Shown: piece by piece, positions 42,750 through 53,000 of the stretch
Layout of the letters: the number at the start of each line of letters is the position of its first letter
Numbering within the stretch: position 1 is the stretch's first letter
Source of the DNA: Microbacterium paraoxydans
GTDB lineage: Bacteria > Actinomycetota > Actinomycetes > Actinomycetales > Microbacteriaceae
Length of the DNA stretch: 64,000 bases
Direction of reading: 5' to 3'
Assembly (NCBI RefSeq): GCF_020524545.1
Contig: NZ_JAIVLG010000006.1
Span: forward strand, 372,001 to 436,000
Notes under the pieces: model-generated
Seen by the model: the letters and a program-made list of their open reading frames with translations, nothing else
What the model was told of the DNA's origin: nothing
Databases searched by the model: none
Program-made: the position numbers and the translations under genes

Positions 42750-43136
42750 ATGATGTCCAGTAGGTTTGAGCGTGCCGCCGCACGAAGTACGCGATCGGGA
42801 GTTGGACCGTCGCTTTGGGTCGGTGCAGTGGCTGTGGCGGCAGCACTGACGTTCGGCGTCGCGGCGCCGGCATCGGCATCAGCAGTTCAAGGCGTTGAGG
42901 CAAGGTCGGTGGTGGCTGCTGCGCCATCGATACGGCCGCTGTTCGTCGACGTTGCGTGGGACTACTACAACCCGAACTGTGCGTGGAAAAAGCTCCATAC
43001 CCGATACGGAGTGACGGGAATGCAATACACCGTGCACAACTACCTCGGGTCCGGGAAGTACCGAAGCAACTCCTATATTTGGCAAGCCAACGTAGGGTAT
43101 CTCCAGTATTCGTCTCGGATTACGACATGCAAATGA
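42750..43136 (+). CDS. Small secreted protein of unknown function
   Basis: 128 residues. A Sec signal peptide (about residues 1-44) ends at APASASA. The mature part of about 80 residues is rich in Tyr, Asn and Trp, with two Cys (NPNCAWKK and the C-terminal TTCK) that could form one disulphide, and KYRSNSYIWQANVGYLQYSS near the end. I do not recognise a family. GGGAGGA precedes the ATG. Local GC is visibly below that of the neighbours and codon use is less biased (AAA, TAT, ATA, TTT appear), suggesting recent acquisition. A promoter with TTGAAC (42682) and TACCTA (42707) is plausible. Confidence 0.75.
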   Translation: MMSSRFERAAARSTRSGVGPSLWVGAVAVAAALTFGVAAPASASAVQGVEARSVVAAAPSIRPLFVDVAWDYYNPNCAWKKLHTRYGVTGMQYTVHNYLGSGKYRSNSYIWQANVGYLQYSSRITTCK

Positions 43137-43170
43137 AGGCGTCGATCGGTTCCTGACGTCTCGCCCCTCT

Positions 43171-43225
43171 CGAGCCGTCCTTCCGCCCGCGACCCTGTCG
43201 GAGTCGTGGGCAGGAGGGCGGCTCG
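43171..43225 (+). terminator. Hairpin after the small secreted protein gene
   Basis: Imperfect 23-bp stem: CGAGCCGTCCTTCCGCCC (from 43171) against GGGCAGGAGGGCGGCTCG (to 43225), loop about 10 bases, 34 bases after the stop codon. Confidence 0.7.
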
Positions 43226-43359
43226 ACTGCTCCTGTCGCGAGGCGACAAGCGGCGAGGGGGACCCTCCCGCGACGCGTTGGAGGATGCTTACAGAGGAGT
43301 TCCTCGACGTTTGTCGCAGACCTACCATGGGAGTCTCCCTACTTTCCTGGAGGAATGCC

Positions 43360-45423
43360 ATGGTCGACGCTGCCGTCCGTCCTTCGACGACACCTGACGA
43401 ATCACACGAGATCGCGGCCCCGCCGCAGATCGACATCGCACGCGTGAACGACGCACTGATGGGCACGTGGGGTGACGTTCGCCGCCAGGCGCGCGAGATG
43501 ATCAAGGACTCGGCGTTCTGGCGCAAGGACGAGCTCGGCAAGGACGAGCACCGCGAGCGCGTGCTCAGCCAGCTGCACCTGCTGGTCGAGAACAAGGCCG
43601 TGCACCGTGCGTTCCCCAAGTCGCTCGGCGGCGAGGAGAACAACGGCGCCAACATCGCCGGCTTCGAGGAGCTCGTGGTCGCCGACCCGAGTCTGCAGAT
43701 CAAGTCCGGCGTGCAGTGGGGGCTCTTCGGGTCCGCGATCCTCCAGCTCGGCACGAAGGAGCACCACGAGAAGTGGCTCCCCGGTGTGATGGACCTGTCG
43801 ATCCCCGGTGCCTTCGCGATGACCGAGATCGGGCACGGGTCCGACGTCGCCGCCGTCGGCACGACGGCGACCTACGACCCGGAGACCGAGGAGTTCGTCA
43901 TCAACACTCCCTTCCGGGGCGCGACGAAGGAGTACCTCGGCAACGCCGCGCTGCACGGCGTCGCGGCGACCGTGTTCGCGCAGCTCATCACGAACGGCGT
44001 GAACCACGGCGTGCACTGCTTCTACGTACCGCTGCGCGGTGCGGACGGCATCGATCTCCCGGGTATCGGTCGTGAGGACGACGGGCTCAAGGGGGGACTC
44101 AACGGCATCGACAACGGACGCCTGTCGTTCGACCAGGTTCGCGTCCCGCGCACCAACCTCCTCAACCGCTACGGCGACGTCGCCGCCGATGGGACGTACT
44201 CCAGCGCGATCGACAGCCCCGGCCGCCGCTTCTTCACGATGCTCGGGACCCTCGTCCAGGGGCGCGTGTCCCTCGACGGCGCGGCCTCGTGGGCATCGGC
44301 GCTCGGTCTGCACATCGCGATCACCTACGCCACGCAGCGCCGCCAGTTCGACGGAGCGGACGGCCAGGAAGTCACCCTGTTGGACTACGGCAAGCACCAG
44401 CGCCGTCTGCTCCCGCGCCTGGCGACCACGTATGCGCAGATCTTCGCGCACGACGAGTTCTTGCAGAAGTTCGACGGCGTGTTCTCCGGCCGCACCGACA
44501 CCCCGGCCGACCGCGAGGACCTCGAGACGCTCGCGGCCGCGCTCAAGCCGCTGTCGACCTGGCACGCGCTGGACACCCTGCAGGAGGCCCGCGAGGCCAC
44601 CGGCGGCGCTGGTTTCATGTTCGAGAACCGCCTGGTCGGCCTGCGCCAGGACCTCGACATCTATGTCACGTTCGAGGGGGACAACAACGTCCTCCTCCAG
44701 CTGGTCGGCAAGCGCCTGCTCACCGACTACGCCAAGCAGTTCCAGGGTAAGGACGCGGCGGCGCTGGCCAAGTTCGCCGTCGGCATGACCGCGGGCAAGG
44801 TGTTCCACGGCGCCGGGCTCCGTCAGCTCGGCCAGGCCGTCTCCGACTTCGGTCAGGTGAGTCGCTCGGTCGAGCGGGGGCTGCGCGAGGAGCAGCAGCA
44901 CGATCTGCTCGCGGGACGCGTGCAGCAGATGGTCGCCGACATCGCGGCTCGGCTGCGTCCGGGCGCGAAGGACAAGGTTCTCGGTGCGCGCCTCTTCAAC
45001 GAGAACCAGGCGGAGCTCATCGAGGCCGCTCGTGCGCACGGAGAGCTGTTGCAGTGGGAGGCTTTCACCGACGCCGTTCATCAGATCGACGACCCCGACA
45101 CGAAGAAGGTCCTCACCTGGCTGCGTGACCTCTTCGGGCTGCAGCTCATCGAGAAGCACCTCGCCTGGCACCTGATCAACGGCCGCCTGTCGACCCAGCG
45201 CGCCGCGGCCGTGTCGAGCTACATCGACCGCCTGTGCGCACGGCTGCGCCCGTATGCCCTCGACCTCGTGGATGCGTTCGGGTACGAGCCGGAGCACGTG
45301 CGTGCGCCGATCGCGAGCGGCATCGAGAAGCAGCGTCAGGACGAGGCCAGGGCGTACTACGCAGACCTCGCTGCATCCGGTCGGGCTCCGATCCAGGAGA
45401 AGGCCCTGAAGAAGAAGCGCTGA
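43360..45423 (+). CDS. Acyl-CoA dehydrogenase/oxidase, long (acyl-CoA oxidase-like)
   Basis: 687 residues, the length of peroxisomal-type acyl-CoA oxidases. FAD-domain motifs FAMTEIGHGSDVAAVGTTATYD and FRGATKEYLGNAALHG, then KGGLNGIDNGRLSFDQVRVPRTNLLNRY as in ACOX proteins, with GGAGFMFENRLVGLRQDLDIYVTFEGDNNVLLQ and a C-terminal ACOX-type helical domain. It oxidises acyl-CoAs with oxygen or another acceptor. The ATG at 43360 follows TGGAGGA closely; an upstream in-frame start is not supported. Confidence 0.9.
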   Translation: MVDAAVRPSTTPDESHEIAAPPQIDIARVNDALMGTWGDVRRQAREMIKDSAFWRKDELGKDEHRERVLSQLHLLVENKAVHRAFPKSLGGEENNGANIAGFEELVVADPSLQIKSGVQWGLFGSAILQLGTKEHHEKWLPGVMDLSIPGAFAMTEIGHGSDVAAVGTTATYDPETEEFVINTPFRGATKEYLGNAALHGVAATVFAQLITNGVNHGVHCFYVPLRGADGIDLPGIGREDDGLKGGLNGIDNGRLSFDQVRVPRTNLLNRYGDVAADGTYSSAIDSPGRRFFTMLGTLVQGRVSLDGAASWASALGLHIAITYATQRRQFDGADGQEVTLLDYGKHQRRLLPRLATTYAQIFAHDEFLQKFDGVFSGRTDTPADREDLETLAAALKPLSTWHALDTLQEAREATGGAGFMFENRLVGLRQDLDIYVTFEGDNNVLLQLVGKRLLTDYAKQFQGKDAAALAKFAVGMTAGKVFHGAGLRQLGQAVSDFGQVSRSVERGLREEQQHDLLAGRVQQMVADIAARLRPGAKDKVLGARLFNENQAELIEAARAHGELLQWEAFTDAVHQIDDPDTKKVLTWLRDLFGLQLIEKHLAWHLINGRLSTQRAAAVSSYIDRLCARLRPYALDLVDAFGYEPEHVRAPIASGIEKQRQDEARAYYADLAASGRAPIQEKALKKKR

Positions 45424-45473
45424 TCCCCGGACCCCGCTCCGCTCCCCGTCGAGACCCCCGCTCCGCGTCGAGA

Positions 45474-45503
45474 CCCCCTCTGAGACGCGCGAGACAGAGG
45501 GGG
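45474..45503 (+). terminator. Hairpin between acyl-CoA oxidase-like gene and tag
   Basis: CCCCCTCTG (45474-45482) pairs with CAGAGGGGG (45495-45503) around a 12-base loop. The adjoining DNA has repeats of CGTCGAGACCCC (45448 and 45467). Confidence 0.65.
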
Positions 45504-45565
45504 CGCCGACGCGGGACGGGGGCGTCGACGGAGGTGGTGTCGGTCCCCGCCGATAGCCTGAGCGG

Positions 45566-46135
45566 ATGAGCTCTCTCCTCACCGGACCCGACGACCGCGA
45601 CCGCTGCGCCTGGGTGGGCGACGACGCCGAGTACCGCCGTTACCACGACGAGGAGTGGGGCATGCCCCTGCACGGTGACCGGGCACTGTTCGAGAAGATG
45701 GCGCTCGAGGGCTTCCAGGCCGGTCTGTCGTGGATCACGATCCTGCGCAAGCGGCCGCGTTTCCGTGAAGTGTTCGCTGGTTTCGAGCCGGAGGTCGTCG
45801 CGGAGTTCGGCGACGACGACGTCGAGCGCCTGATGGGGGATGCCGGCATCATCCGGAATCGCGCCAAGATCGAGGCGACCATCGGCAATGCCCGGCTGGT
45901 GCGTTCGATGGGAACGGGGGAGCTCGACGAGCTGATGTGGTCTTTCGCGCCGCCCGCGTCCGGCGTCCGCCCGACGTCGTTCAGCGACGTCCCCGCGGTG
46001 ACGCCCGAGTCGACGGCGCTGAGCAAGGAGCTGCGACGACGTGGGTTTCGATTCGTCGGCCCGACGACGATGTATGCGCTGATGCAATCGGCGGGGATGG
46101 TCGACGACCACATCGCGGGGTGCTGGCGCGCCTGA
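45566..46135 (+). CDS. tag: DNA-3-methyladenine glycosylase I
   Basis: 189 residues, normal Tag length. RCAWVGDDAEYRRYHDEEWG near the start carries a zinc-ligand Cys and His; the second pair is in VDDHIAGCW at the end. EKMALEGFQAGLSWITILRKR and IIRNRAKIEATIGNA are family signatures. It excises 3-methyladenine from alkylated DNA. It stands alone here; together with the AidB-like gene at 35887 the window holds two alkylation-associated genes, not linked. Confidence 0.94.
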   Translation: MSSLLTGPDDRDRCAWVGDDAEYRRYHDEEWGMPLHGDRALFEKMALEGFQAGLSWITILRKRPRFREVFAGFEPEVVAEFGDDDVERLMGDAGIIRNRAKIEATIGNARLVRSMGTGELDELMWSFAPPASGVRPTSFSDVPAVTPESTALSKELRRRGFRFVGPTTMYALMQSAGMVDDHIAGCWRA

Positions 46136-46152
46136 CCGGCGAACCCTGATGC

Positions 46153-46923
46153 TCAGCGTTCGCCGGTCTCCCTGGTGAGCGCGGAGCGCGCATCGGAGGT
46201 GTTCTCGACGGCGAAGCTCGCCATCGTCGGCAGGTAGCGGTCGTCGGCGACCTCGACGAGGGAGCCGTTCTCGGTCCACGCCGCTCGCCGCACTCGCAGC
46301 AGCGGAGTCGACTCCGCCACAGCGAGAGCCGCGGCGTCGAGGTCGTCCGCGGGGACGGCATCGAAGACATGGCGTGCGTGGACCGGCGCGCATCCGTGTT
46401 CCTGCATCGTCCGGTAGATGCTCCCCGTGTCGAGGTCGGCGGCCAACAACAGCTTTCCCACCTCGAAGGGGAACACCGACCGCTCGAGCATCGCCGGTTC
46501 GTCGTCCAGCAGTCGCAGCCGAACGATCTCGACGATCGCCGTCTCCGGTTCCACGCCGAGATCCTCGGCGACGGCTTCTGACGCGGGACGCCGGGCTGCC
46601 TCGATGACGCGCTGTCCGGGGTGCCGTCCGATCGACAGCGCCCAGTCGGTGAACGACACGAACGATTGGAAGGACTGGGTCGGCACGAGTCGGCGTACTC
46701 GTGGCGGTGCACCTCGTCCGCCGTCGACGGCGCCTTCCGCGCGGAGCGTCGCGAGCGCCTGTCTGATCGGCCCTCGCGAGGTGCCGAACTCGGCGATCAG
46801 GGAGTGCTCGCTCGGTACCCGCTCGCCCTCGGGCCACTCACCGCTCCTGATGCGGTCGCGCATCTGCTCGTACAGCTGCTCGTGCAGCGGTCTGCGCATT
46901 CTCGTCCTCGCTTCTGTTGTCAT
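46153..46923 (-). CDS. GntR/HutC family regulator
   Basis: 256 residues. Winged helix at about residues 9-75 (YEQMRDRIRSGEWPEGERVPSEHS, TSRGPIRQALATLRAEG) and a C-terminal UTRA domain. ATG at 46921-46923; its start codon lies inside a TGTCATGAC palindrome that recurs in the promoter of the divergent phosphoesterase gene, implying autoregulation and control of that gene. Effector unknown, perhaps a phosphate ester. Confidence 0.9.
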   Translation of the reverse strand: MTTEARTRMRRPLHEQLYEQMRDRIRSGEWPEGERVPSEHSLIAEFGTSRGPIRQALATLRAEGAVDGGRGAPPRVRRLVPTQSFQSFVSFTDWALSIGRHPGQRVIEAARRPASEAVAEDLGVEPETAIVEIVRLRLLDDEPAMLERSVFPFEVGKLLLAADLDTGSIYRTMQEHGCAPVHARHVFDAVPADDLDAAALAVAESTPLLRVRRAAWTENGSLVEVADDRYLPTMASFAVENTSDARSALTRETGER

Positions 46924-46930
46924 GACTTCT
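46915..46930. promoter_or_regulatory. Probable GntR operator at its own start codon
   Basis: TGTTGTCATGACTTCT shares GTTGTCATGACT with the site at 47003-47020; the GTCATGAC core is palindromic. Confidence 0.5.
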
Positions 46931-47002
46931 CGCTCCTCGGCGCTGTCGAGACCTGTCCACTCTGCCGCGCCTCGGTGAACAATTCGAGAATAGTGCGGCG
47001 AA

Positions 47003-47020
47003 AAGTTGTCATGACTACTT
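47003..47020. promoter_or_regulatory. Probable GntR operator for the phosphoesterase gene
   Basis: AAGTTGTCATGACTACTT is palindromic at 16 of 18 positions and shares GTTGTCATGACT with the site at the gntR start codon. It lies 87-104 bases before the phosphoesterase ATG. Confidence 0.65.
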
Positions 47021-47106
47021 TTGCTCCGCATGCTCGGAAGAGACCCGGAGATCCTCCACCCCTGCCTCGGCCGAGATGTGCGGTCGACCAACTCCAAGGA
47101 AGAGAC

Positions 47107-49896
47107 ATGAGAACCAGACGCGGAATCGGCGCCCTTGCGGTGACATGCGCCCTCGCTTTGCTCGGCGGAACTGCGACGCCCGCGCTCGCCGCGACCGCAC
47201 CGCTCGCTGAGGGCTTCACCGGCACCACTCCGACGCAGCCGCCGGTGGGATGGTCGGTCGACAACACCAACATCGACGGAATGCGGACCGACTGGCAGGG
47301 CTGGTCGTTCCACACCCCGGCTGACGTCGTGTCGGCGTGGGGGAACAGTGGTGACCGCGGGTCCTTCTCCCGTGCGGAGGGGATGGTCGCGGTCGTGCAC
47401 TCCGACGCCAACCGACCGTCGCAGGGGCGCTTCAGCTCGGTGCTGTGGGCGCCGGAGGTCGACCTCCAGAGCCGCGACGGGGCGGTGCGGGTGAGCTTCG
47501 ACAGTCACTACAAGCAGGGCCAGGCACCGCAGACGGCTCAGCTCGTGGCTCGGTTCGACGACGAAGCGCCCGTCGTGGTCGAGTCCTTCGCGCGGAACCG
47601 GCTCGACGAGCAGGTGGATGTCTCGATCCCGGTGCCCGCGGGCGTCGACGCCGTCACGGTGGGCTGGTCGTATGCCGAGAGCAGCAACAACTGGTTCTGG
47701 ATGATCGACGACGTGCAGATCAGTGAGGCGCCGCCGGCCGATTCGACACCGCGCGTCCTCTCCGCCGCCAAGCCTGTGGCGACGGCGGGGGCGACGGTAC
47801 CGGTCAAGGTCGGCGGCCTCCGACCCGGCCAGCAGCTGATCGCGACGTGGGGGGACCCCGCCGTCCCGATCACGGGTATCCCCGTGGCCGATGCCGCGGG
47901 GGAGGCCTCGTTCTCCGTCACCCTGCCCGGAGACCTCGCCCCCGGGTATCTGGCGCTGACGCTCGGAGGCGCCGGCATCGTCTCGACATCGCTCGAGATC
48001 ACGGTGCTCGCGGCAGGCGATCCGGATTCGGCGACCACCGAACCGCTGCTCTGGTTCGACGGCTTCGAGAAGGACACCTGGACCGCGACGGGCGCCTGGA
48101 CGCTCTCGACCCTCGACAGCGTGATCGAGCACTACGGCACCGACCGCCGACACGCCTTCACCCGGGCTTCGGGACGGATCGCTGTGGCAGAAGCGACGGA
48201 CGGGGCCTTCTCAGGCACCCTGACGTCCGCACCGATCACCGTGGAGCCGGGCGACGCGCTCGAGGTGCGCCTCGACAGTCACTACCGCAAGCGCGGCGGA
48301 GCCCAGCAGGGATCGGTGACGGCCGTCTTCGACGACGGGACCGAAGCCGTGCTGCGCGAGCTCTCCGATGCGGATGAGGAATCGGCGCAGCTCCGCCTGC
48401 CGGTCGCTGTGCCCGCAGGAGCATCGGCGATGAGCATCCGCTTCGGTTTCGAGGCTCCGAGCACTGCAGGGTCGTGGATGCTCGACGACGTGCAGGTGCT
48501 GCGCCCCCTCGCCCCTCTCGCCGACGGGGTCGAAGCCGATGCGGTCGTCGACATCTTCAGCGATGTGCAGGGAGCGACCACCCGGCTGAGCCAGAACGTG
48601 CTCCCCGGCTTCCGCGCGATGCGGCAGACGGCCGACGTGCTGGTGTCGAACGGCGATCTCGTGAGCACCGGGTCGACCGCCAACTACACCTCCTATCTGT
48701 CGGCGCTCGCCGCGGGCGGCGGGGAGGAGTACGACACGATCGTCTCCACGATCGGCAACCACGAGTACTACGGCGGTGAAGGATCGGCCGTGTACCAGAA
48801 GCGCTTCCTCGACTCGACCGGTATGCGGGAGATCGGCGGGCAGGGTGGCCTGTGGGGTGAGGTGCTCGTCGACGGAGAGCTTCCCCTCATCTGGATCGGG
48901 AGCGAGTTCTACGACTATGCGGCGAAGACCGGCTCCGGTCCGTTCGTCGACTTCAGCCAGGAGCAGTTCACCTGGCTCCGCGACCGGCTCGCGCACTGGC
49001 GTGCCCAGGACAAGCCGGTGCTGCTGTTCTCGCACCACCTGCTGCCCTACTCGGTCTCGGGGTCGTACGCGCGGTTCTACAAGAACGACTACGGCCAGGA
49101 AGAGGCCCGCTTCGCCGCGCTCCTCGCCCAGAACCCGAACGTCATCATGTTCAACGGCCACACCCACTGGTCGCCGACGCTGAACGACTGGAGCGCCGAG
49201 CTGCGGACGGATCCGGGCCTGACCCATGCGCCGACGGTCGTGAACACCGCCGCGGTGACGACGATGTACGGGCCGAGCGGCGACTGGGAGGAGAAGGCCG
49301 TCGGCGGTGCCGATCCGGTCGGGCTGCGCGCCGCGCTGTACGAGGACCGCGTGCGCGTCACCGCATACTCCTTCTCTTCCACCGGCGCGACCGAGATCAC
49401 TCACGTCGACGTCGCCCGACCGACGACCGATCCGACCGATCCGACCGATCCTGTCGACCCCTTGCTGACGCTGAGCTCGAAGACCGCCGCGGCCGGCGAC
49501 CCGGTGACGATCTCCGCCAGCGGATTCCCTGCCGACGCCCACGTCGCGATCGAGCTGCGCTCGACGCCGGTGCGCGTGGGCGCGGCGACCGCCGACGCCG
49601 ACGGGGCCTTCCGCACGGTCGTCACGATCCCTTCGACGACGCCGGCGGGCGTGCACACGCTGGCGGCGATCCTGCCGGACGGGACCGAGGTGACCGCTCC
49701 GCTCACCGTCACCGCGGCGGGGGAGCGACCCGGGGGCGTCGGGCCGGGCTCGGGCGACGGTGCGCAGACGCCGTCGACCGACGGTGGACTCGCCGCCACC
49801 GGTGGCGAGCCCGGCTGGTACATCCTCGGCGGCGGTCTGCTGCTCGTGGCGCTCGGTGGATTCCTCCTCGCCCTGAGGCGCCGCGCTCGCGGCTGA
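47107..49896 (+). CDS. Wall-anchored metallophosphoesterase
   Basis: 929 residues from the ATG at 47107 (AAGGAAGAGA upstream). A signal peptide is followed by two MAM/jelly-roll-like domains (about 30-220 and 315-475; both carry RVSFDSHYKQG- or RLDSHYRKRG-like segments). The calcineurin-like phosphatase domain has FSDVQG, VSNGDLVSTG, TIGNHEYYG, SHHLLPY and NGHTHWSP, a complete two-metal site. An Ig-like domain and the C-terminal LAATGG, hydrophobic helix and RRRARG tail mark a class E (LAxTG) sortase substrate. It probably dephosphorylates nucleotides or phospholipid head groups outside the cell. Confidence 0.9.
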   Translation: MRTRRGIGALAVTCALALLGGTATPALAATAPLAEGFTGTTPTQPPVGWSVDNTNIDGMRTDWQGWSFHTPADVVSAWGNSGDRGSFSRAEGMVAVVHSDANRPSQGRFSSVLWAPEVDLQSRDGAVRVSFDSHYKQGQAPQTAQLVARFDDEAPVVVESFARNRLDEQVDVSIPVPAGVDAVTVGWSYAESSNNWFWMIDDVQISEAPPADSTPRVLSAAKPVATAGATVPVKVGGLRPGQQLIATWGDPAVPITGIPVADAAGEASFSVTLPGDLAPGYLALTLGGAGIVSTSLEITVLAAGDPDSATTEPLLWFDGFEKDTWTATGAWTLSTLDSVIEHYGTDRRHAFTRASGRIAVAEATDGAFSGTLTSAPITVEPGDALEVRLDSHYRKRGGAQQGSVTAVFDDGTEAVLRELSDADEESAQLRLPVAVPAGASAMSIRFGFEAPSTAGSWMLDDVQVLRPLAPLADGVEADAVVDIFSDVQGATTRLSQNVLPGFRAMRQTADVLVSNGDLVSTGSTANYTSYLSALAAGGGEEYDTIVSTIGNHEYYGGEGSAVYQKRFLDSTGMREIGGQGGLWGEVLVDGELPLIWIGSEFYDYAAKTGSGPFVDFSQEQFTWLRDRLAHWRAQDKPVLLFSHHLLPYSVSGSYARFYKNDYGQEEARFAALLAQNPNVIMFNGHTHWSPTLNDWSAELRTDPGLTHAPTVVNTAAVTTMYGPSGDWEEKAVGGADPVGLRAALYEDRVRVTAYSFSSTGATEITHVDVARPTTDPTDPTDPVDPLLTLSSKTAAAGDPVTISASGFPADAHVAIELRSTPVRVGAATADADGAFRTVVTIPSTTPAGVHTLAAILPDGTEVTAPLTVTAAGERPGGVGPGSGDGAQTPSTDGGLAATGGEPGWYILGGGLLLVALGGFLLALRRRARG

Positions 49897-49917
49897 GATC
49901 GTCTCTTTCACCCTCAC

Positions 49918-49958
49918 CGCCGGGGTGGTGTCGAGATCGCCTCGATGCCACCCCGGCG
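49918..49958 (+). terminator. Hairpin after the phosphoesterase gene
   Basis: CGCCGGGGTGG (49918-49928) and CCACCCCGGCG (49948-49958) form a perfect 11-bp stem, with an additional inner TCGA/TCGA pair. It lies 21 bases after the stop. Confidence 0.8.
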
Positions 49959-50080
49959 ATGGGTACTCCTCCCCATCGAGCGGTTCTCCGACACGCGGTT
50001 AGGATGAACGGGTGCGGCGTCGGCCAGACGGGCCCGCGCACGAGTGATCACAGAGTGTCACCCTGGGGGGGAAACCGGGA

Positions 50081-53000
50081 ATGAAGGCGTTGTCATGGAT
50101 GCGCGCGCGACCGAAGACGCTGGCGTCCGCAGCGGGTGTCACGGTCGGGGTCATCGCCCTCACCACGATGGCCTTCACGTATGAAGGCTTCCCGACCACC
50201 AAGGTCGACCTGAACGACGGCGGTGTCTGGATCACCAAGACGTCGAGCCTTCTCGTCGGGCACTTCAATCACGAGTCCACGGTCCTCGACGGCGGTCTGC
50301 GCACCACGAGCGAGAACTACGACATCCTCCAGGCCGCGGCGAACGTGCTCGTCGTCGACGAGAGCGCATCGACCGTGACGGCGATCGACCCGGCGCGGGT
50401 CTCGCTCGGCGACTCGACGATCATCCCCTCATCCGCCAAGGTGGCGATGGGAGCGAGCACGGCCGCGATCCTGGACGAGAAGTCCGGCGACCTCTGGGTC
50501 GTCCCGGTGAAGGGCATCGCGTCGTTCGAGATCGAGGCGGCCGAACCCGTCGCCGAGCTCGGCGAGAACGCCGATGTCACGGTGGCCGACGACGGCACGG
50601 TGTTCGCGCTGTCCGCCGAACGCAGCGAGGTCGTGACCGTTCCCGTCGACAACGAGGGTGCGCCACGCGACACCTCCACCGCGTCGATCGGTGACGTCGA
50701 TGCGGCCGCCAAGCCGACCATCACCGCTGTGGGACGCACACCCGTGGTGCTCGACGAGGCTGCGGGCGTGGTCACGACGCCCGGCGGGTTCCGCACGGAG
50801 ATCCCGGGCGCCAAGGACGCCGTGCTCCAACAGGCATCCGCCGCGAACGACGCGGTCGCGATCGCCACCCCGTCCGCACTGGTGCGCGTGCCGCTCGACG
50901 GCAGCGACCCCGAGGAGACCTCGGCGGGGAGCGCCGGCACGGCGGCCGCGCCGGTCTGGCTCCGCGGCTGCACCTACGGCGCGTGGGCGGGCTCGGCGAC
51001 CTTCATCCGCGAATGCCCCGGCGATTCCGACGACGTGAACGCCCCGATCGAGGGAGCAGAGGATTCCGCGAACCTGACCTTCCGTGTGAACCGGGACGTG
51101 ATCATCCTCAACGACGCCGTCGGCGGTGCCGCCTGGATGGCCAACGAGAGCCTGCAGCGCGTCGACAACTGGAACGACCTGACTCCGCCCGAGGGCGAGA
51201 CGGAGAACGAGGAGGACTCGACCGAGGAGACGATCGAGACCACGCTTCCGGAGCGCAGCGAGCAGAACACCCCGCCGATCGCGGAGGACGACTCCTACGG
51301 TGTGCGGCCGGGCGCCACGACGCTGCTCCCCGTGCTCGACAACGACAACGATCCCGACGGCGACGTGCTCGTCGCGGCACTCGCCGAGGCGCAGCCCGCG
51401 ATCGGCACGGTTCAGCCGATCAACAACGGCGGCTCGCTCCAGATCGCCGTCGATGAGAAGGCTTCCGGCACCGCGAGTTTCACGTACGAGGTCGACGACG
51501 GACGCGGGGGGAAGGACACCGCCGTCGTCACGCTGGCGGTGCACGACTGGAACGAGAACGGCGCGCCCACGCCCAAACGCAAGACCGCGCTCGCAGTGGA
51601 GACCGGCGGCACGATCTCCTACAACATCCTGCCCGACTGGATCGATCCCGACGGTGACGACATCTACCTGAAGGAGGTGATCGCCGCTCCCGGCGACGAG
51701 GTCGACTTCAGCAAGGACGGTCAGATCACCTACAAGGCCACCGCCAGCCTCCAGGGACGCAAGGACGTTCAGGTGACAGTGGCGGACGCCTTCGGGAAGC
51801 TGGGCACCTCGACGATCGCGCTCGACATCCGGCCGCAGGGGTCGACCAACCCGAAGACCAACGCCGATCACGTCATCACCAAGGTGGGCGAACAGGTCAC
51901 CATCGCGCCGACGGCGAACGATACGAGCACCTCCCGTGAGCCGCTGCGTCTCAGCAGGGTCCTCGACACCCCGGGCGCGACGATCGTCCCGAACACCCCG
52001 AACAAGACCTTCACCTTCATGGCCGAGAAGGCCGGCGTCTACTACGTGCAGTACCAGGTCACCACCGGGCCGAAGAACGGCGAGGGACTCGTGCGCGTCG
52101 ACGTGATGCCCGAATCGGAGACGGACCTCCCGCCGGTCGCCGTGCGTGACGTCGCGCTCCTGCCCACCGGCGGCGACGTGCTGCTCGGAGTGCTCAACAA
52201 CGACACAGACCCCGGCGGCGGGATCCTCGTGGTCCAGTCGGTGTCGCTGGAGCCGAACAGCGGCATCTCGGTCTCGGTGCTCAACCATGAGACGCTGCGC
52301 ATCACCGACCAGGGAGCGCTCGAGGAGCAGGTGCGGATCAAGTACCGGATCTCGAACGGCTCGAAGTCGGCCGAGGGCGAGGTCGTGGTGATTCCCATCC
52401 CCGCGCCCGACGAACTCCTCCAGCCGATCGCCAACCCGGACACGGCGACCGTGCGCGTGGGCGACGTGGTCACGATCCCGGTGCTCGACAACGACACGCA
52501 TCCCAGCGACGACGTCATGCATCTCGAGCCGGAACTCATCGAGCCGTTCGTCGATCCGGAAGACGGCGAGGCCTTCGTCTCGCAGGACTCGGTGCGCTTC
52601 AAGGCAGGGCCCGAGGCCAAGACGGTCTACCTCACCTATGAGGTCGTCGACTCGCGCCAGCAGAAGGCCGCCGGCTACGTCACGATCCAGATCCTGCCGA
52701 TCGACGAGGACAACAACGCCGCCCCGCGTCCGCAGGATCTCGTGGCGCGCACGCTCGCCGGCACCGAGGTGAACATCGCCGTCCCGCTGGACGGGATCGA
52801 CACCGACGGCGACTCCGTGGAGCTGGTCGGCCTGGATTCGAGTCCCACCAAGGGGCGGGTGCTCAACGGTCCGAACTACTTCACGTACGAAGCGTTCGAC
52901 GGGGCCTCCGGGGTCGACGTGTTCAAGTACCGCGTGCGCGATCGACTCGGCAAGGAGGGCGTCGCCACGATCCGCGTCGGCATCGCCCCCGCGGAGGAGA

